Source: Diaporthe sp. PMI_573
Lineage: Eukaryota > Ascomycota > Sordariomycetes > Diaporthales > Diaporthaceae
Length of the DNA: 64,000 nt
Reading direction: 5' to 3'
NCBI GenBank assembly: GCA_021399435.1
Contig: JAJTUP010000031.1
Location: forward strand, 310,001-374,000
The notes beneath the pieces are model-generated. The model was not told the DNA's origin and searched no databases. It worked only from the letters and a program-made list of their open reading frames with translations. This document shows positions 1-10,130 of this stretch, in pieces; position 1 is the stretch's first letter; the number at the start of each line of letters is the position of its first letter. A program made the translations under genes and the position numbers.

Positions 1-392
1 ACTAAATGGCTAATTGGTAGCTTTGAAGGAGAGATATAACTGTTTTATAAACGCATTAATAGTCGGTCTTAGAGAAAACGCATTCGAATAGGTAAATAGA
101 GGCCATAGTGACTTTCTCTGCAGTCCAGCAAAGCACGGTATGAAGCCGATTGCATCTGAATGCCGCCGCAAAGACGCGTTGTGCCACAAAGCCTCAATGT
201 GTCTTTGTGTAAGTCTTCAAACGCTAAGCGCCGCAGCCGGTCAGTGCCGGTCCCAAAGCGGTCTACCATTTAATGATAACGAGCTGCCACGCCTTGGGAC
301 TCAAGGCTTCCATCCCCCAGATAGCTGAGCCCAGAGAACGCCAACCGTAGCTACCCAGATCTTCGACTAATATCCAGCAAAAAGGACGCAAT
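1..392. other. Upstream non-coding sequence
   Basis: No coding region with support is seen here. Short open frames on both strands have no recognisable protein features. The stretch probably holds the promoter and leader of the gene that starts at 393. Confidence 0.4.
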
Positions 393-1688
393 ATGTCAGC
401 TTCATCCACCATGCAGCGCGCAAACTTTTTGGAAGACGAGAATCAGGCCCTGATAAAACAAATACGGAGCTTGAATATGGAAATAAACAGGCAAATGGGC
501 ATTAACCGCGCAATTCGGGTGTCGCAATCAAAAGCCCTTGTCTTGAAAGAAACCGTGGTGGAAGTAGGTCCCGTCGAACATCTACTGTTGAAGAATGAAC
601 ATTGAAAGAATTCTAGAAATTTGGAGAGATAATCTATCTTGTCACCACACTTGTTCAAGAGATGGCTTTACTATTGCAAATCCCATCGCACAGAAACCGC
701 GTCGTAAAAGCTATGAAAACGGACGGGGAAGCACAGTTTTTTCGGGATGCTTTAAAAAAGAACAACGACCTCCGAGAGCTGGCAATACAGCCCCTCGCCA
801 CCGAGTTTCAGATATTGATGGCGTGTATCTGGCAATTCCTAATGGTAAGAGTGTTCTCGTTCGAAGGTTCGAGGAACTTTTATTCTGCGAAGGGTCAGAA
901 TGCCGGGTACTACATCAAGAACATCGCCGAGATCGAGTACCTGATGACATATGAGAACGAGACAGGGTCAGGTAGGATGCTTCACGAAACAGACCACAAA
1001 GAGGAGAGTGGATTGTTAATCTCCCACAGATGAATATGCCAGACTAGCATGGAGGAAGCAAGCCATTGACGCCGTGTTCCAGACCGGCGACTTGTATGGT
1101 TACGGACGGACCGCAGAGTTCCCAAAGGAAGACCACCCGTGGCTCGTGTCGACTAGGCAAGAGAATATCGAGAAGATGGCTTCTAAACTGCTTGAGGCTC
1201 TTGACGTATTCCTCGGAACTCTCCCCAATGGCCTAGACCGCACACGAGAGGTGGTCGCCCATGCAGTCCAACTAAACGAATACATAATGCACCAGTTAGA
1301 ACAGGTTTACAAGATTGACTTTGATACTGGCGAGCCTGATGATTTTTACGAGAACCTGGACAATATGCAGATGACTGCTGTCAACACAGACAGCGGCGAT
1401 ACGGTATCGGTAAGGCATGCAATCAAAGGCAGGAGCCAGGAAGACATTCGGAGCCGTCTGTACAAGGTCTGTGTAATACAGCCTGCACTCAAACATCAAG
1501 AGAGCTCAGGACTGACTGCCAGGGAGCATGAATTTGGGCCAATCGAGACGAAGGTCAAGTCAAGAGTGGCGGTGGGCTGGGCTACTATTATGAACAGGAA
1601 CAACTTGAATCCGCCTGAGGATCCAAGGATGTTCTACATCATGGCTCAGAGCCTTGGTTTCGCTCCCCTCAGACAGTCATCAACCTGA
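393..1688 (+). CDS. Unrecognised protein with N-terminal coiled coil, three exons
   Basis: I do not recognise the family. Exons are 393-563, 617-971 and 1030-1688. Intron 1 (564-616) begins GTAGGT and ends TTCTAG; intron 2 (972-1029) begins GTAGGA and ends CCACAG. The joined frame is open and gives about 394 residues. The first 50 residues look like a short coiled coil (QALIKQIRSLNMEINRQ). The middle is mostly helical, with a hydrophobic segment around FQILMACIWQFLM. The last exon includes an acidic stretch near DFDTGEPDDF and a charged C-terminal half. There is no signal peptide and no catalytic motif that I can name. That two introns restore one frame across three exons argues for a functional gene. 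The first ATG was chosen because the coiled-coil frame opens there. Function unknown. Confidence 0.6.
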
Positions 1689-2591
1689 GTTACACGTGAT
1701 GATGGAGGAGGAAAGGCTCCAACAAGACTTTTGATATTGAAATTCTAATATCATCCTTACAAGCCCCGTGTGAAGTGAGCATGATCATAGAACGTGGCCG
1801 TCTTGCATCCGGCGTTGGTCATTGCCCCCATTGTCGTGAAACATATCTATAACACCTGCAGCAGAAACCGAGAAATGAGCACCTGAGCGGTCCTCAAATT
1901 GCTCGACCTTTTACTCCCTGGATGGGGTTTCCTGACGCTCTGTGCACTGAATGAATGAATGCCCGCATCCATTTGATCCCCCAATAGAATCGTACCATGC
2001 AACCAAAGAGCGTTTCCCCCAAAGTTGCATGGCAGGACTGCAGGACGAAGTCGGTTGCCCTTCCGCTGTCCATTTGGCCACTCTCAGGAGACAGCTCGAC
2101 GTGCCAGGGGCTGGCAGCTGGGAGCACTCGATGGCTAGAGAATGGCCCTTTTGTCGCGAACTGTGAATGCGAACAACTGTGAGTCGCTCAGCCCCGTCAA
2201 CGTCGCATCGCCTCCGATGACTTGAGATGTTGGCTCGCCGTTTGTAGCGCGAGCCCATTGGGAACGCCGTCGCGGTGTCAATGCGACTCCTGATCGGAAA
2301 GAGGCTGACTTTGCAGTGGGTGAGCTTATGCAAGGAGCAGTCGCCGCATGACTACAGTGGACGGTACTCGGATACTTGCAGTGTACTAAAATCGCTGACC
2401 GCCTTCCCCCAAACGCTCCAATTCTTTCTGCCGTCCCAGCTGGAAACAATTTTGGAGTCGGCGACCCAACCTCGCCCCTCTTCCCATCGCAGTCCGACCA
2501 ACAACCAAAAGCACCTCTCCGCAACCGCAACCGCAACCGCAACCCAGCTACCTCAGCGTCCGCACTGCAGACAGACAGAAGTACAGCCAAA
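1689..2591. other. Intergenic region before DPH3
   Basis: Small open frames on both strands show no family features and overlap each other. The 3' part (about 2480-2591) is rich in CAACC, CCGCAACCGCAACC and similar C/A repeats directly before the DPH3 ATG, as is common for fungal leaders. Confidence 0.5.
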
Positions 2592-3061
2592 ATGTCAGAC
2601 GACGAGGAGATATCCGTCTACGACGAGGTGGAGATCGAGGATATGACGTACGACGAGACCCTGCAGACCTACCACTACCCGTGCCCCTGCGGCGACCGCT
2701 TCGAGATCGCCCTGGCCGACCTGCAGGACGAGTCCAACGACATCGCCGTGTGCCCCAGCTGCAGCCTGATGATACGGGTTATATACGAGGTGGTGAGTGA
2801 GCCAGCCAGCCAAGCAGCTCAGTCTTCCCCCTCCGTGCTGCGGTGTCGCACCCTGTCCCCAACGGGGCGACGGCAGGGGAAGGACACCGCGCGCCGTGTG
2901 TTTTGCGTCGCGGGCGCCAGGCCCCGGGTTCCACCGTGTTTGCGCTCTTGGACTGACATTGTGCTGCGCAACAGGAAAACCTCCCCAAGCCCGACGAGCC
3001 GGAACCCGACCCCGCGCCAGCCGCCGACGAGAAGCCGGCGCAAGTCCCCGTTGCTGCTTGA
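2592..3061 (+). CDS. DPH3: Diphthamide biosynthesis protein 3 (CSL zinc finger)
   Basis: Small metal-binding protein that donates electrons to the Dph1-Dph2 radical enzyme in diphthamide synthesis on translation elongation factor 2, and (as Kti11) also serves the Elongator tRNA modification pathway. Exons are 2592-2792 and 2975-3061, with a 182-nt intron from GTGAGT to ACAG. The product has 95 residues. The start ([17 protein letters not shown]) and the DPH-type zinc finger are diagnostic: a CPCGD pair near residue 35 and a CPSCS pair near residue 56, four Cys in all. The family usually has about 80 residues; the extra length is a low-complexity acidic/Pro/Ala tail encoded by exon 2. The intron sits just after the zinc finger. 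Reading through the intron also stays open for a while, so an unspliced ORF is a trap. Confidence 0.95.
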
Positions 3062-3214
3062 ACATGTGCGCTGAGACTACGAATTTACGGTGCCTGGATA
3101 TGATCACACCTTGCCCAACCGCTGGGGGGACCAAATATATCAGACCGGTCGCGACGGCCCGGAAATTAATTATGTGCCCTGAGCCTGGCCACCCAAAGTG
3201 AGGCATACAACGGA

Positions 3215-3260
3215 ACACACCACACCACACCACACCGCACCGCACCGCACCACATCACAC
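3215..3260. repeat. (ACACC/GCACC)n short tandem repeat
   Basis: Consecutive five-base units, first ACACC then GCACC, shortly after the DPH3 stop. Imperfect microsatellite; no function implied. Confidence 0.8.
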
Positions 3261-4066
3261 GTGAAACGGGCGCAAACATTACAGCGTTCGAGGCTGAGGG
3301 GTCCTGCCACCGCCCGGAGGTATGACCGTGGTGCCGTGCAGGACGGTGCCGCCAGCCCTCTGCCCGACGTCGCAGCCGCTGTTGGTAGACAAGCGCAGCG
3401 CCGCGGTTTGACGGGCGCCCACCGGGAGGACGAGAAAGGGAGGTGCCAGAACCTCGGCAGATGGGGGGAGGGGTAGCTTCGTTTGCGCGGAGCGTGTAGT
3501 TCCACTCCACCAGGGGCCAACTTCCCCGTGCCAGGGGAAACCCTCTGAGGAGAACTGTACCTCGGGGTGCTGGTGTCTCGGCGTCGAGGGCGGCAGTGAA
3601 ATGGGAAGACAGCAGCCGCCTCCCGGATGCGGGAACAGCGTCTCGCGCAGCTGATTCGGGATGGAATGTCCCGGGAGAGAGAGAAGGGGTTTGGATAAAT
3701 GCAAATGCTATTTTTTCTCAGATCCTGTCTAGATTAAGCATTATGGTTCTTATCCTGTTGGCCCGGTCCTGGCCAGAGGCTGCTCTCCTTGCCCATCCTG
3801 CTCCAGATTCGGCCTTTGCCATTTTTCCCAACTCCAAAAAGAATCGAAATTTCCCATGATCCTGGGCCGTGGGCTGCAGATGGAAACCATGGCTGAGGGG
3901 TATGCCTGAATAATAGTTTGGAAAAATTGTTGCACCGTCAAACCATGCCCGATAAAACAAAACTCCCCCGTGATGCATGTTGTGCGCTACAGAAGCGCAA
4001 AGAGGTATCTTTCGTTAAAATCCGCTCCCCAATACGTAAAGCCCCGCTCGGTCGCCCAGAACAACT

Positions 4067-4088
4067 CCCCCCCCCCCCCAAAAAAAAA
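4067..4088. repeat. Poly-C / poly-A junction (C13A9)
   Basis: Thirteen C residues run directly into nine A residues. A very similar junction (C11A8) lies at 9269-9287. Confidence 0.9.
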
Positions 4089-4312
4089 GGTAAAAGCAAA
4101 AGTAAGAATAGAAGAGAAAAAGCAAGATCAAATGCTCATTGTGAGAACAAAGAGCCAGTAAGAAATCGAAAAACCCTCAAGGCCTCTGGCGGTTCCGGCG
4201 CACCTCGTCGTCGATGGCTAAGCATAGCACATTTGGTGGTGGTGGTGGTGGTAGTGGTGATGATGATGGGACCAGGGCCAGGCGAGCGACAGCCTCTCAT
4301 GCACCCCGGCTC

Positions 4313-4723
4313 TCACAGCAGGCACAGCGACAGGGCGAAGAAGACGACGAGCCCCAGCATGCTGCTATCGCTGGACAGGCCCTCCCCGGGTGCAGCAGCG
4401 GCCGCGACGCTGCTGCTGGGGGATGCCGACGAGCTGGCCGGGCCGGTGCTATCGGGTAGCGGCGCCGTCGTCGTCGTGGATGCCGAAGATGCGCCACCGG
4501 TCGTGGTGCCGTTGACCGGCGAGTGGTCGACGGACACGGTAAAAGTCGCCGGGTGCGTCGACGTCGCCGAGAAGACGGTGGGGAGGCTCCAGGTCGTGGT
4601 TGGGGAGGTGGTGCAGTCGGCGGTGGCCTGGGCGACTGCGTCCGGGATTGGGCTTGTGTCTTGTGCTTGGGCGAGGGTTGTGGTGGTGGCGCCCAGGGCG
4701 GCGAGGATGTGGGAGGGGCGCAT
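4313..4723 (-). CDS. Small Ser/Thr-rich GPI-anchored cell-wall protein
   Basis: Single-exon gene for 136 residues. The N-terminus (MRPSHILAALGATTTTLAQA) is a signal peptide with a likely cut after AQA. The mature part is dominated by Ser, Thr, Ala and Pro, with one Asn-Gly-Thr sequon (VNGTTT) and a single Cys near residue 38. The last 20 residues (SSMLGLVVFFALSLCLL at the end) form a hydrophobic tail after small residues, the usual layout of a GPI attachment signal. Such proteins end up in the plasma membrane or covalently in the wall. No enzymatic domain is present. The ATG was chosen because it directly begins the signal peptide. Codon use is strongly GC-biased, which also creates long overlapping open frames on the other strand. 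Confidence 0.75.
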   Translation of the reverse strand: MRPSHILAALGATTTTLAQAQDTSPIPDAVAQATADCTTSPTTTWSLPTVFSATSTHPATFTVSVDHSPVNGTTTGGASSASTTTTAPLPDSTGPASSSASPSSSVAAAAAPGEGLSSDSSMLGLVVFFALSLCLL

Positions 4724-5406
4724 TGGGTTTGGTCAACAGAGACGATGCAGAGATAAGGATGATCTGGGTGGTCGGGTTGGGTGATGTCTGTTGGCTGCGG
4801 TGCTGCTGCAGAAACCCCGGCGCAAGTCTGACAACTTGGTTGCTTTTTTGCGACGGTGATGTTATTCGACGGCAATGCGCAAGGTGGTGTAGGTAGTAAT
4901 GGATGGAGATTGTTGGTTTCCTTCCAGGTCCGGATGTCTATCTACCTCGAGCAATAAACGCCAGAGGTGTTGTGTGTAGATAGACCGAGTGACTCGTCGA
5001 GTTGTGACTGACTGACTGACTGATTGATTCACTTGCTGAATGAACTGGCTCCTCCTCCCTCTGGGGGTCCAGGACGGGCAGGTCGGAGGCTTTTCAATCC
5101 TCGCCTGGCCCGGGCCTGGCGATGTGGAGTATGGCGCGGGAGGGAGAAAAAGAAACAAACAAGACGGGGATGCAGCACCTTGACGTCGGTGACACTCGGC
5201 TCCTCAGGGCCAAAAAATACAACAAGGCCCCAGACAAGAGTCCAGACGACGGAAGCGAATGAAGGGCAAGGGTGGACATGTGGAGTCAGAAGCAGCACCA
5301 GCCGAGGAGGACGGGGGGAACTGGGGGAACGCAGCGGCAGAGTGCAAGCAAGCAAGCAAGCAGCCGGGGTTGCCCAATGCGGTTGCGAATTGAATGGATG
5401 TGATGT

Positions 5407-5434
5407 TCTCTCTCTCTCTCTCTCTGTGTGTGTG
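5407..5434. repeat. (TC)n(TG)n dinucleotide microsatellite
   Basis: A run of TC repeats passes directly into a run of TG repeats. Confidence 0.85.
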
Positions 5435-5865
5435 TCTTGGTGCGCCCAGTGCGCCCGTCGCAGGGCGAGGCGAGGCGAAAGGCCCAGGTTCAGTCAGATT
5501 GAGCTCGACCCCCCTTGTGCCTTGTGGAGACCCGAGTTGGGATGAGGGTGGTTGGAAGTAATAAGGCCGAGCCCCTGGATTGCCCTCTCACGAACGGGAA
5601 GGCCAGAGACATTTCAGGGCGGGTTGGTTTGCTTCGTTCAAGGTGAGGCAGACGGGACGGCTGAAGGTGAGTTTGAGGTGAGCAGAGCCTCTGGTGTTTT
5701 GGTTGAGAGGGTGTTGCGACGTAGGAACTACGTTGGACGAGGATGATATCTGTAACATGACATGATATGCGGCTTGTACTGTTACGGTAGCCTGAGCACG
5801 CGAGAGGGGAAGGCAAGCAAGAACATGCAGGTCGAGATAGCTGTCAGATAGATACTGTGTAGAAA

Positions 5866-5890
5866 GATAGATAGATAGACAGATAGATAG
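5866..5890. repeat. (GATA)n microsatellite
   Basis: Several GATA units interrupted by one GACA unit. Confidence 0.85.
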
Positions 5891-6511
5891 ATTCCTACTC
5901 TAGCTCGCCTGGGCAGCTCGCCCTCAGGATTGTCAGACTACCTACCGGCACGACCTGCACGACCTGCACGACTTGACGGACTGTGTTCGGAGCACTAGGG
6001 AGCAAGCGGGCAAGTGAGCAAACAAGGGTGACAGCAGCAGTTCGTTGCAACCTTGAGCGACTTACCCCTGGTCACAGCCTATCAATCAGTTCGAACCGGG
6101 CCACGACGTTGGCACTTGTCCCCTGTGTGCTGGTAGCCGGGGCGCAATCTGACATGCCTGCAGGCCAGGCAGGGTGGCAGGCTAGCAGGACCATGACGGT
6201 ACGGTGCTCCGTACACACAGTAACAGCGACAGCGACAGCGACGGTACACTATAATAGCACAAGGGCGAGAAGCAGGGAAAATGGCAAGGACCAGGAACCA
6301 CAACGGGACGTGGGCTGGACCCGGGTGAATTGGAAAAGCACGGAGCAGGCTGAGGGCAGGGCGTAAGGTACTAAGGCAGAGTAGGGCCGTGGAAATGCCT
6401 CACCAAAAGACGGTGAATGACTGGGAAAGAGACCCATTCCTGATGATTGAGGAGGAGGAGGAGTGTGTGTTTCCCCGCGAACAAAACAAGGGACAGCAGT
6501 AACAGTGCGCT

Positions 6512-6529
6512 CACACACACACACACACA
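6512..6529. repeat. (CA)n microsatellite
   Basis: About nine CA repeats. Confidence 0.85.
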
Positions 6530-7744
6530 TTGAGTTTGGTTGCTCGGCAGTGACGAGAGAAGGTGCAGGAGAGATCTTCGCGTGGGGCTGGCTGGGCTGG
6601 GGACGTGTTGCGAAACTCAAAACCGGCAGAGGCCACCAAACCAACCACTCACAAACACACATGCTGGGAAACCGAAACGAAGCACAAGCATCAAGGACTG
6701 ACTGACTGCCATTGCACCAGACAGATGACCTTTAGCTGGCTGACGAAACAGGTGGCACTTAACGGCAGAGAGGCTCAGATCAACAGCTCGGGCTGCAGCA
6801 TGTCGCATGCCAATGCCACTGCATGCATCCATCCCACACCCGCTTGATGTCATGGCCCGCTGCATTGCGGCATCCTGCACAATGCGACCCCAGTCGTGCT
6901 AGAATAAGCAGCTGCTGTATCTCGGGATGTCGGGTGAACAGAGGGGCGGACTGGCTGGCATTCTAAACTCTGCAGCCCTCCATCCCATCATCCTGTCCTG
7001 TCCTGTCCTGGCAGTTAGTTATTAGTTGATCGTGCAACCAATTGGCGTCAATTGACGCGAACACAGCCTGTCTCCTGCTGCGTCGGCATGAGTGGGAACT
7101 GGGCCCCGGCTGCAAGTCCTGCAAGCACACTGCAGAGCTGGCAGCTGAGTTGCTGTCTCGACGATCCTCTGCGCCATCTCGAATCAGCTGCAGGCTGCAA
7201 GCAAGCACAACAAAAAGACCGGGGCCCGAACGGTTCAGGCAAGGAGAAACCGTTGAAGCACAGTCTGAACAGAAAGTCATGCACGCCGTGATTGGGCCGG
7301 GAGCCTGGGAGGGTCCTGAAGGTTGCAACCTTTGGAACCCCCCACGTACCGTTGCTCCGCCGGCCAAGCCTTTTCTCCTCTTGTCCAGCCGGCCCATCTC
7401 TGTTGAGCTTACTGTACAGTACAGCCGCGATCGAGATCCATTTTTCTTGTTTTTGGGTTTTCCCTCTCTCAAAACCATTAATCAGCCATAATTAGCCACA
7501 TATTGCAACATGTGGCGATGTGGCGATGTGGCGATGCACATCTCGCTCTCCCTTACACATGAACACTCCAGCACCGAAACTCGTAGTAATCGCCGTGGCA
7601 AACTACATGGTGACTTGAATTGGACTGGACCATTGCGATGGCTCCTACGCCTGGTTGGACACGTCCACTACCCTGCCGTCTGCATATACCCACATCCCTT
7701 CCTTGATCACCTTCCGCGCAGGCAGGCAGGCCGCTGCCATTCAA

Positions 7745-9033
7745 TCACCTCAAAACTCCTATCCTTGACACATCCCACCTATTGATCGCCCAGCTCGGAT
7801 AGGTCTCCGGCTCAAGCTCTGAGTCGGCCCCGTCGTTTGCGTAAGACACTCTGCGTGTTGGTTCCGGTAGATCCGGCCAGTCGACATAGTCCGAAGCGTC
7901 GGTGAAAATATTGAGATTCCCTCGTCCTGTTCTTCTCAGAACCCATGCATTGAGTTTGGCCCTGTACGTGGTTACTGGCTCATCAAGCCGGACACCTGGG
8001 TGCTTCACCCAGTTCTCCATGTTCAACACACTGGAGGCATCCTGGTCCCGATGTAGTACAGAGCGGAAGTGGTCGTCGCGAGTGATGATCTCGTATAGGG
8101 TGAAGATGATGCCTTTGATGTTCGTCACGCTCCTCAATAAAGGGGGTTCCCATGTTGCGTGCTGGAGCGCCGATGCGAGCGCAGTTGTTGAAACCGAATA
8201 GCATAATGTTGTCTGTAGCTTCACCCACGAGGAGATTCCTTGGGGCGACATCCTGGTGTTGGATACCATACTTGCAGTTGAGGTCGTCAACGAGGCTTAT
8301 TAGTTGTAAGAGCCATTTGAGCTTAAATGCTCGGCAGTCCCCTGGGTTCTCCTCGATTGCATCAAGGGTGCCGCCAGCGATGTGCAGGGTAGTGAAGCAC
8401 TGAAGCCTACTATATGATCCTGTGAGCCGTCAAGCTGCTCGACCACAATTCGATTAAAAGGTACAATATTTGGGTGTGCCGAAAGACGTATCCACAGGTT
8501 TATCTCATCTCAACGTCTATAGATGGAAATAGTATTCAAACACTGCTTTCCGGTTTTGATAGGACACCAGGTCGACATTGGGGCCAAAGACGGTCTAGTT
8601 CGCGTAGTTCTGAGCGGAGGACGGTTTCTACTCTACCCAGTTGTAGGTCCCGCTGTGGTGGGAAGTGAGGACAAATTGTTTCGTCGTCATCGGGGTTAGA
8701 AGAGATAGAGACAAGCTCGCCGTCCTTGGATACTACAATCGCATAGACATCAGTTCCAAGGTCATCAAAGTGCCTCCTCAGATATTCTGTGACATACTCT
8801 GTTAGCCTGGTTTAACTGGTGAAGATTAACTAGGGCCAGAGGATGACCGGAGTGTGTGCAAGTGGAATCGAACTGATGAACACCCACGAAACGAACGTAC
8901 CGATCGCTAAGTCCTCGTCTCCTGTGTCGTTCTCAAAGGTGACCGGGATCGTTCCCTTCGATCCCAGTCGCCGACTTGCCAGCACCCGGGTCCGCCTGGC
9001 GGAAGCATTCCTCCCATCACCCAGAACTGCCAT
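7745..9033 (-). pseudogene. Broken fungal protein kinase-like gene
   Basis: The reverse strand encodes a kinase-like protein that changes frame several times. It starts at 9033 (MAVLGDGRNASARR), has a plausible intron (8799-8900, GTACGT to CTAACAG), and continues as EYVTEYLRRHFDDLGTDVYA. Then come a frame change near 8575, an in-frame TAG at 8519-8517, a new frame with EINLWIRLSAHPNIVPFNRI, a further shift near 8405, and the catalytic loop QHQDVAPRNLLV followed by NIMLFGFNNCARIG. A last shift near 8125 leads to IKGIIFTLYEIITRDD and the C-terminus. HQD...N and the GFN triplet occupy the positions of HRD...N and DFG. No introns explain the breaks: the gaps are too short. I call it a pseudogene; sequencing error at four sites is less likely but possible. 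Confidence 0.7.
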
Positions 9034-10130
9034 TCTTCGCCAATCATGGTCGGGTTTACGGGATTTCGTCAAGGGGGTAGCTGACACTAGAAGCGAGGCC
9101 AGGGAAGAAAGCAATGCAAGAGGTTTGCGAAGAGGGGGGAAAATGTGAAGAAAGGCTGAGAGGGAGCTAATTGACACACTCGAGTGGTCGGGTTTTGATT
9201 GAGTCGCAGGTCCAAAGAAAAAAAAACACAGTCGTGTATAAAGAGCTGCGTTGGTATGACTGTTAGCACCCCCCCCCCCAAAAAAAACAGGATTCACATA
9301 ACGTTGGCTAAGCATCCCCTATGACCACCAATATGCAGGAAAGGGGCACTTCAACACCTATTAATAACGATAGAAACTGCAGTCACTATTACCAACATGT
9401 AAAAGACACGAGTAAATGTTATTATACTTGTTTAAAGGATCAATTGAACTATAGTTGAAACCAGGAAGCTATAGTGATCCACTTATATCTAGATACGGTT
9501 ATAGCAACTATCCAAGAGGCTCAACTGGGGAGTAAGTCAGAGGGTCATTACACACAACCTCTTTTATGTAATTTTCGCGTACGTAAATAGCAGCCGAACT
9601 ACCGCAGTCTGATGCCGCCAGCCGTCGTTACAGGATAAAAGCGATGGCCTGGTTTAAGAGGCCGGCGTACCCTTTATGCTCCACCCCCTCTCTCCACCTC
9701 AGGATGCGAGCGGCTCTTTCGTAGGTGCATCATCTGCATATACTGCCCGGGCTGCCGGGTTGGATGTAGCGCAACGCAAGGGCGGGTCCCTTAGCTCGCT
9801 TGTGTCTCAGAGCCGACCCAAATTCCGCCGTGGCAATGAGACCATTAATCAGAAGATAAATCTAGCAGTGTTTGGTCTTTGCCCTTACCAGCAATAGTCA
9901 TGTAGTCCCAAGACATCTGGACAGTTTCAGGGAGAGAGCCAAGGCGTTGGAATGAGGATGCGCATTTCGAGCAAACTAAACTGTGGTACAAATTAATCGT
10001 CTCATTCCAGGCGCCGGCATGCTGCATATGATATGTTTAACGAAGATTTTCCCTATCTTTCCCGAGTTTGCGCCTTTTCCATCACAGTCCTGATTTTGCA
10101 ACACCCCAGCATCATCTAAGGCTAATCATC
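9034..10130. other. AT-richer intergenic region
   Basis: No supported gene. A C11A8 junction lies at 9269-9287. The section from about 9340 to 9640 is clearly more AT-rich than its surroundings and has no long open frame, which would fit an old decayed insertion. Confidence 0.45.
9269..9287. repeat. Poly-C / poly-A junction (C11A8)
   Basis: Eleven C then eight A, closely like the junction at 4067-4088. Confidence 0.9.

Larger units (their letters stand above)
3062..4312. other. Intergenic region with simple repeats
   Basis: No supported gene. It contains a CACAC/CCGCA pentamer-type repeat (about 3215-3260), a C13-A9 homopolymer junction (4067-4088) and a GGT/GAT trinucleotide tract (about 4232-4267). 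Long open frames here come from the biased composition. Confidence 0.5.
4724..7744. other. 3 kb gene-free, microsatellite-rich region
   Basis: No supported gene. Many short tandem repeats are scattered: TGAC/TGAT (about 5007-5032), AGCA (about 5345-5362), CT then GT (5407-5434), GATA/GACA (about 5866-5890), CGACAG (about 6225-6243), CA (6512-6529), GTCCT (about 6991-7010) and ATGTGGCG (about 7509-7535). The region could be a long leader or promoter for the GPI protein gene at its left, or simply spacer. Confidence 0.55.

Noticed and set aside
2376..3074. Unspliced open frame running through the DPH3 locus
   Set aside because: It includes leader sequence and the intron; the spliced form has the conserved DPH3 end and the correct zinc finger.
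4297..4875. Long minus and plus frames overlapping the GPI-protein gene
   Set aside because: Pro/Arg-rich shadows caused by the GC-biased Ser/Thr/Ala codons; no family features.
8517..8545. Tiny intron explaining the stop in the kinase remnant
   Set aside because: GT..AG distance would be about 25 nt, below the workable intron size, and further frame breaks would remain.
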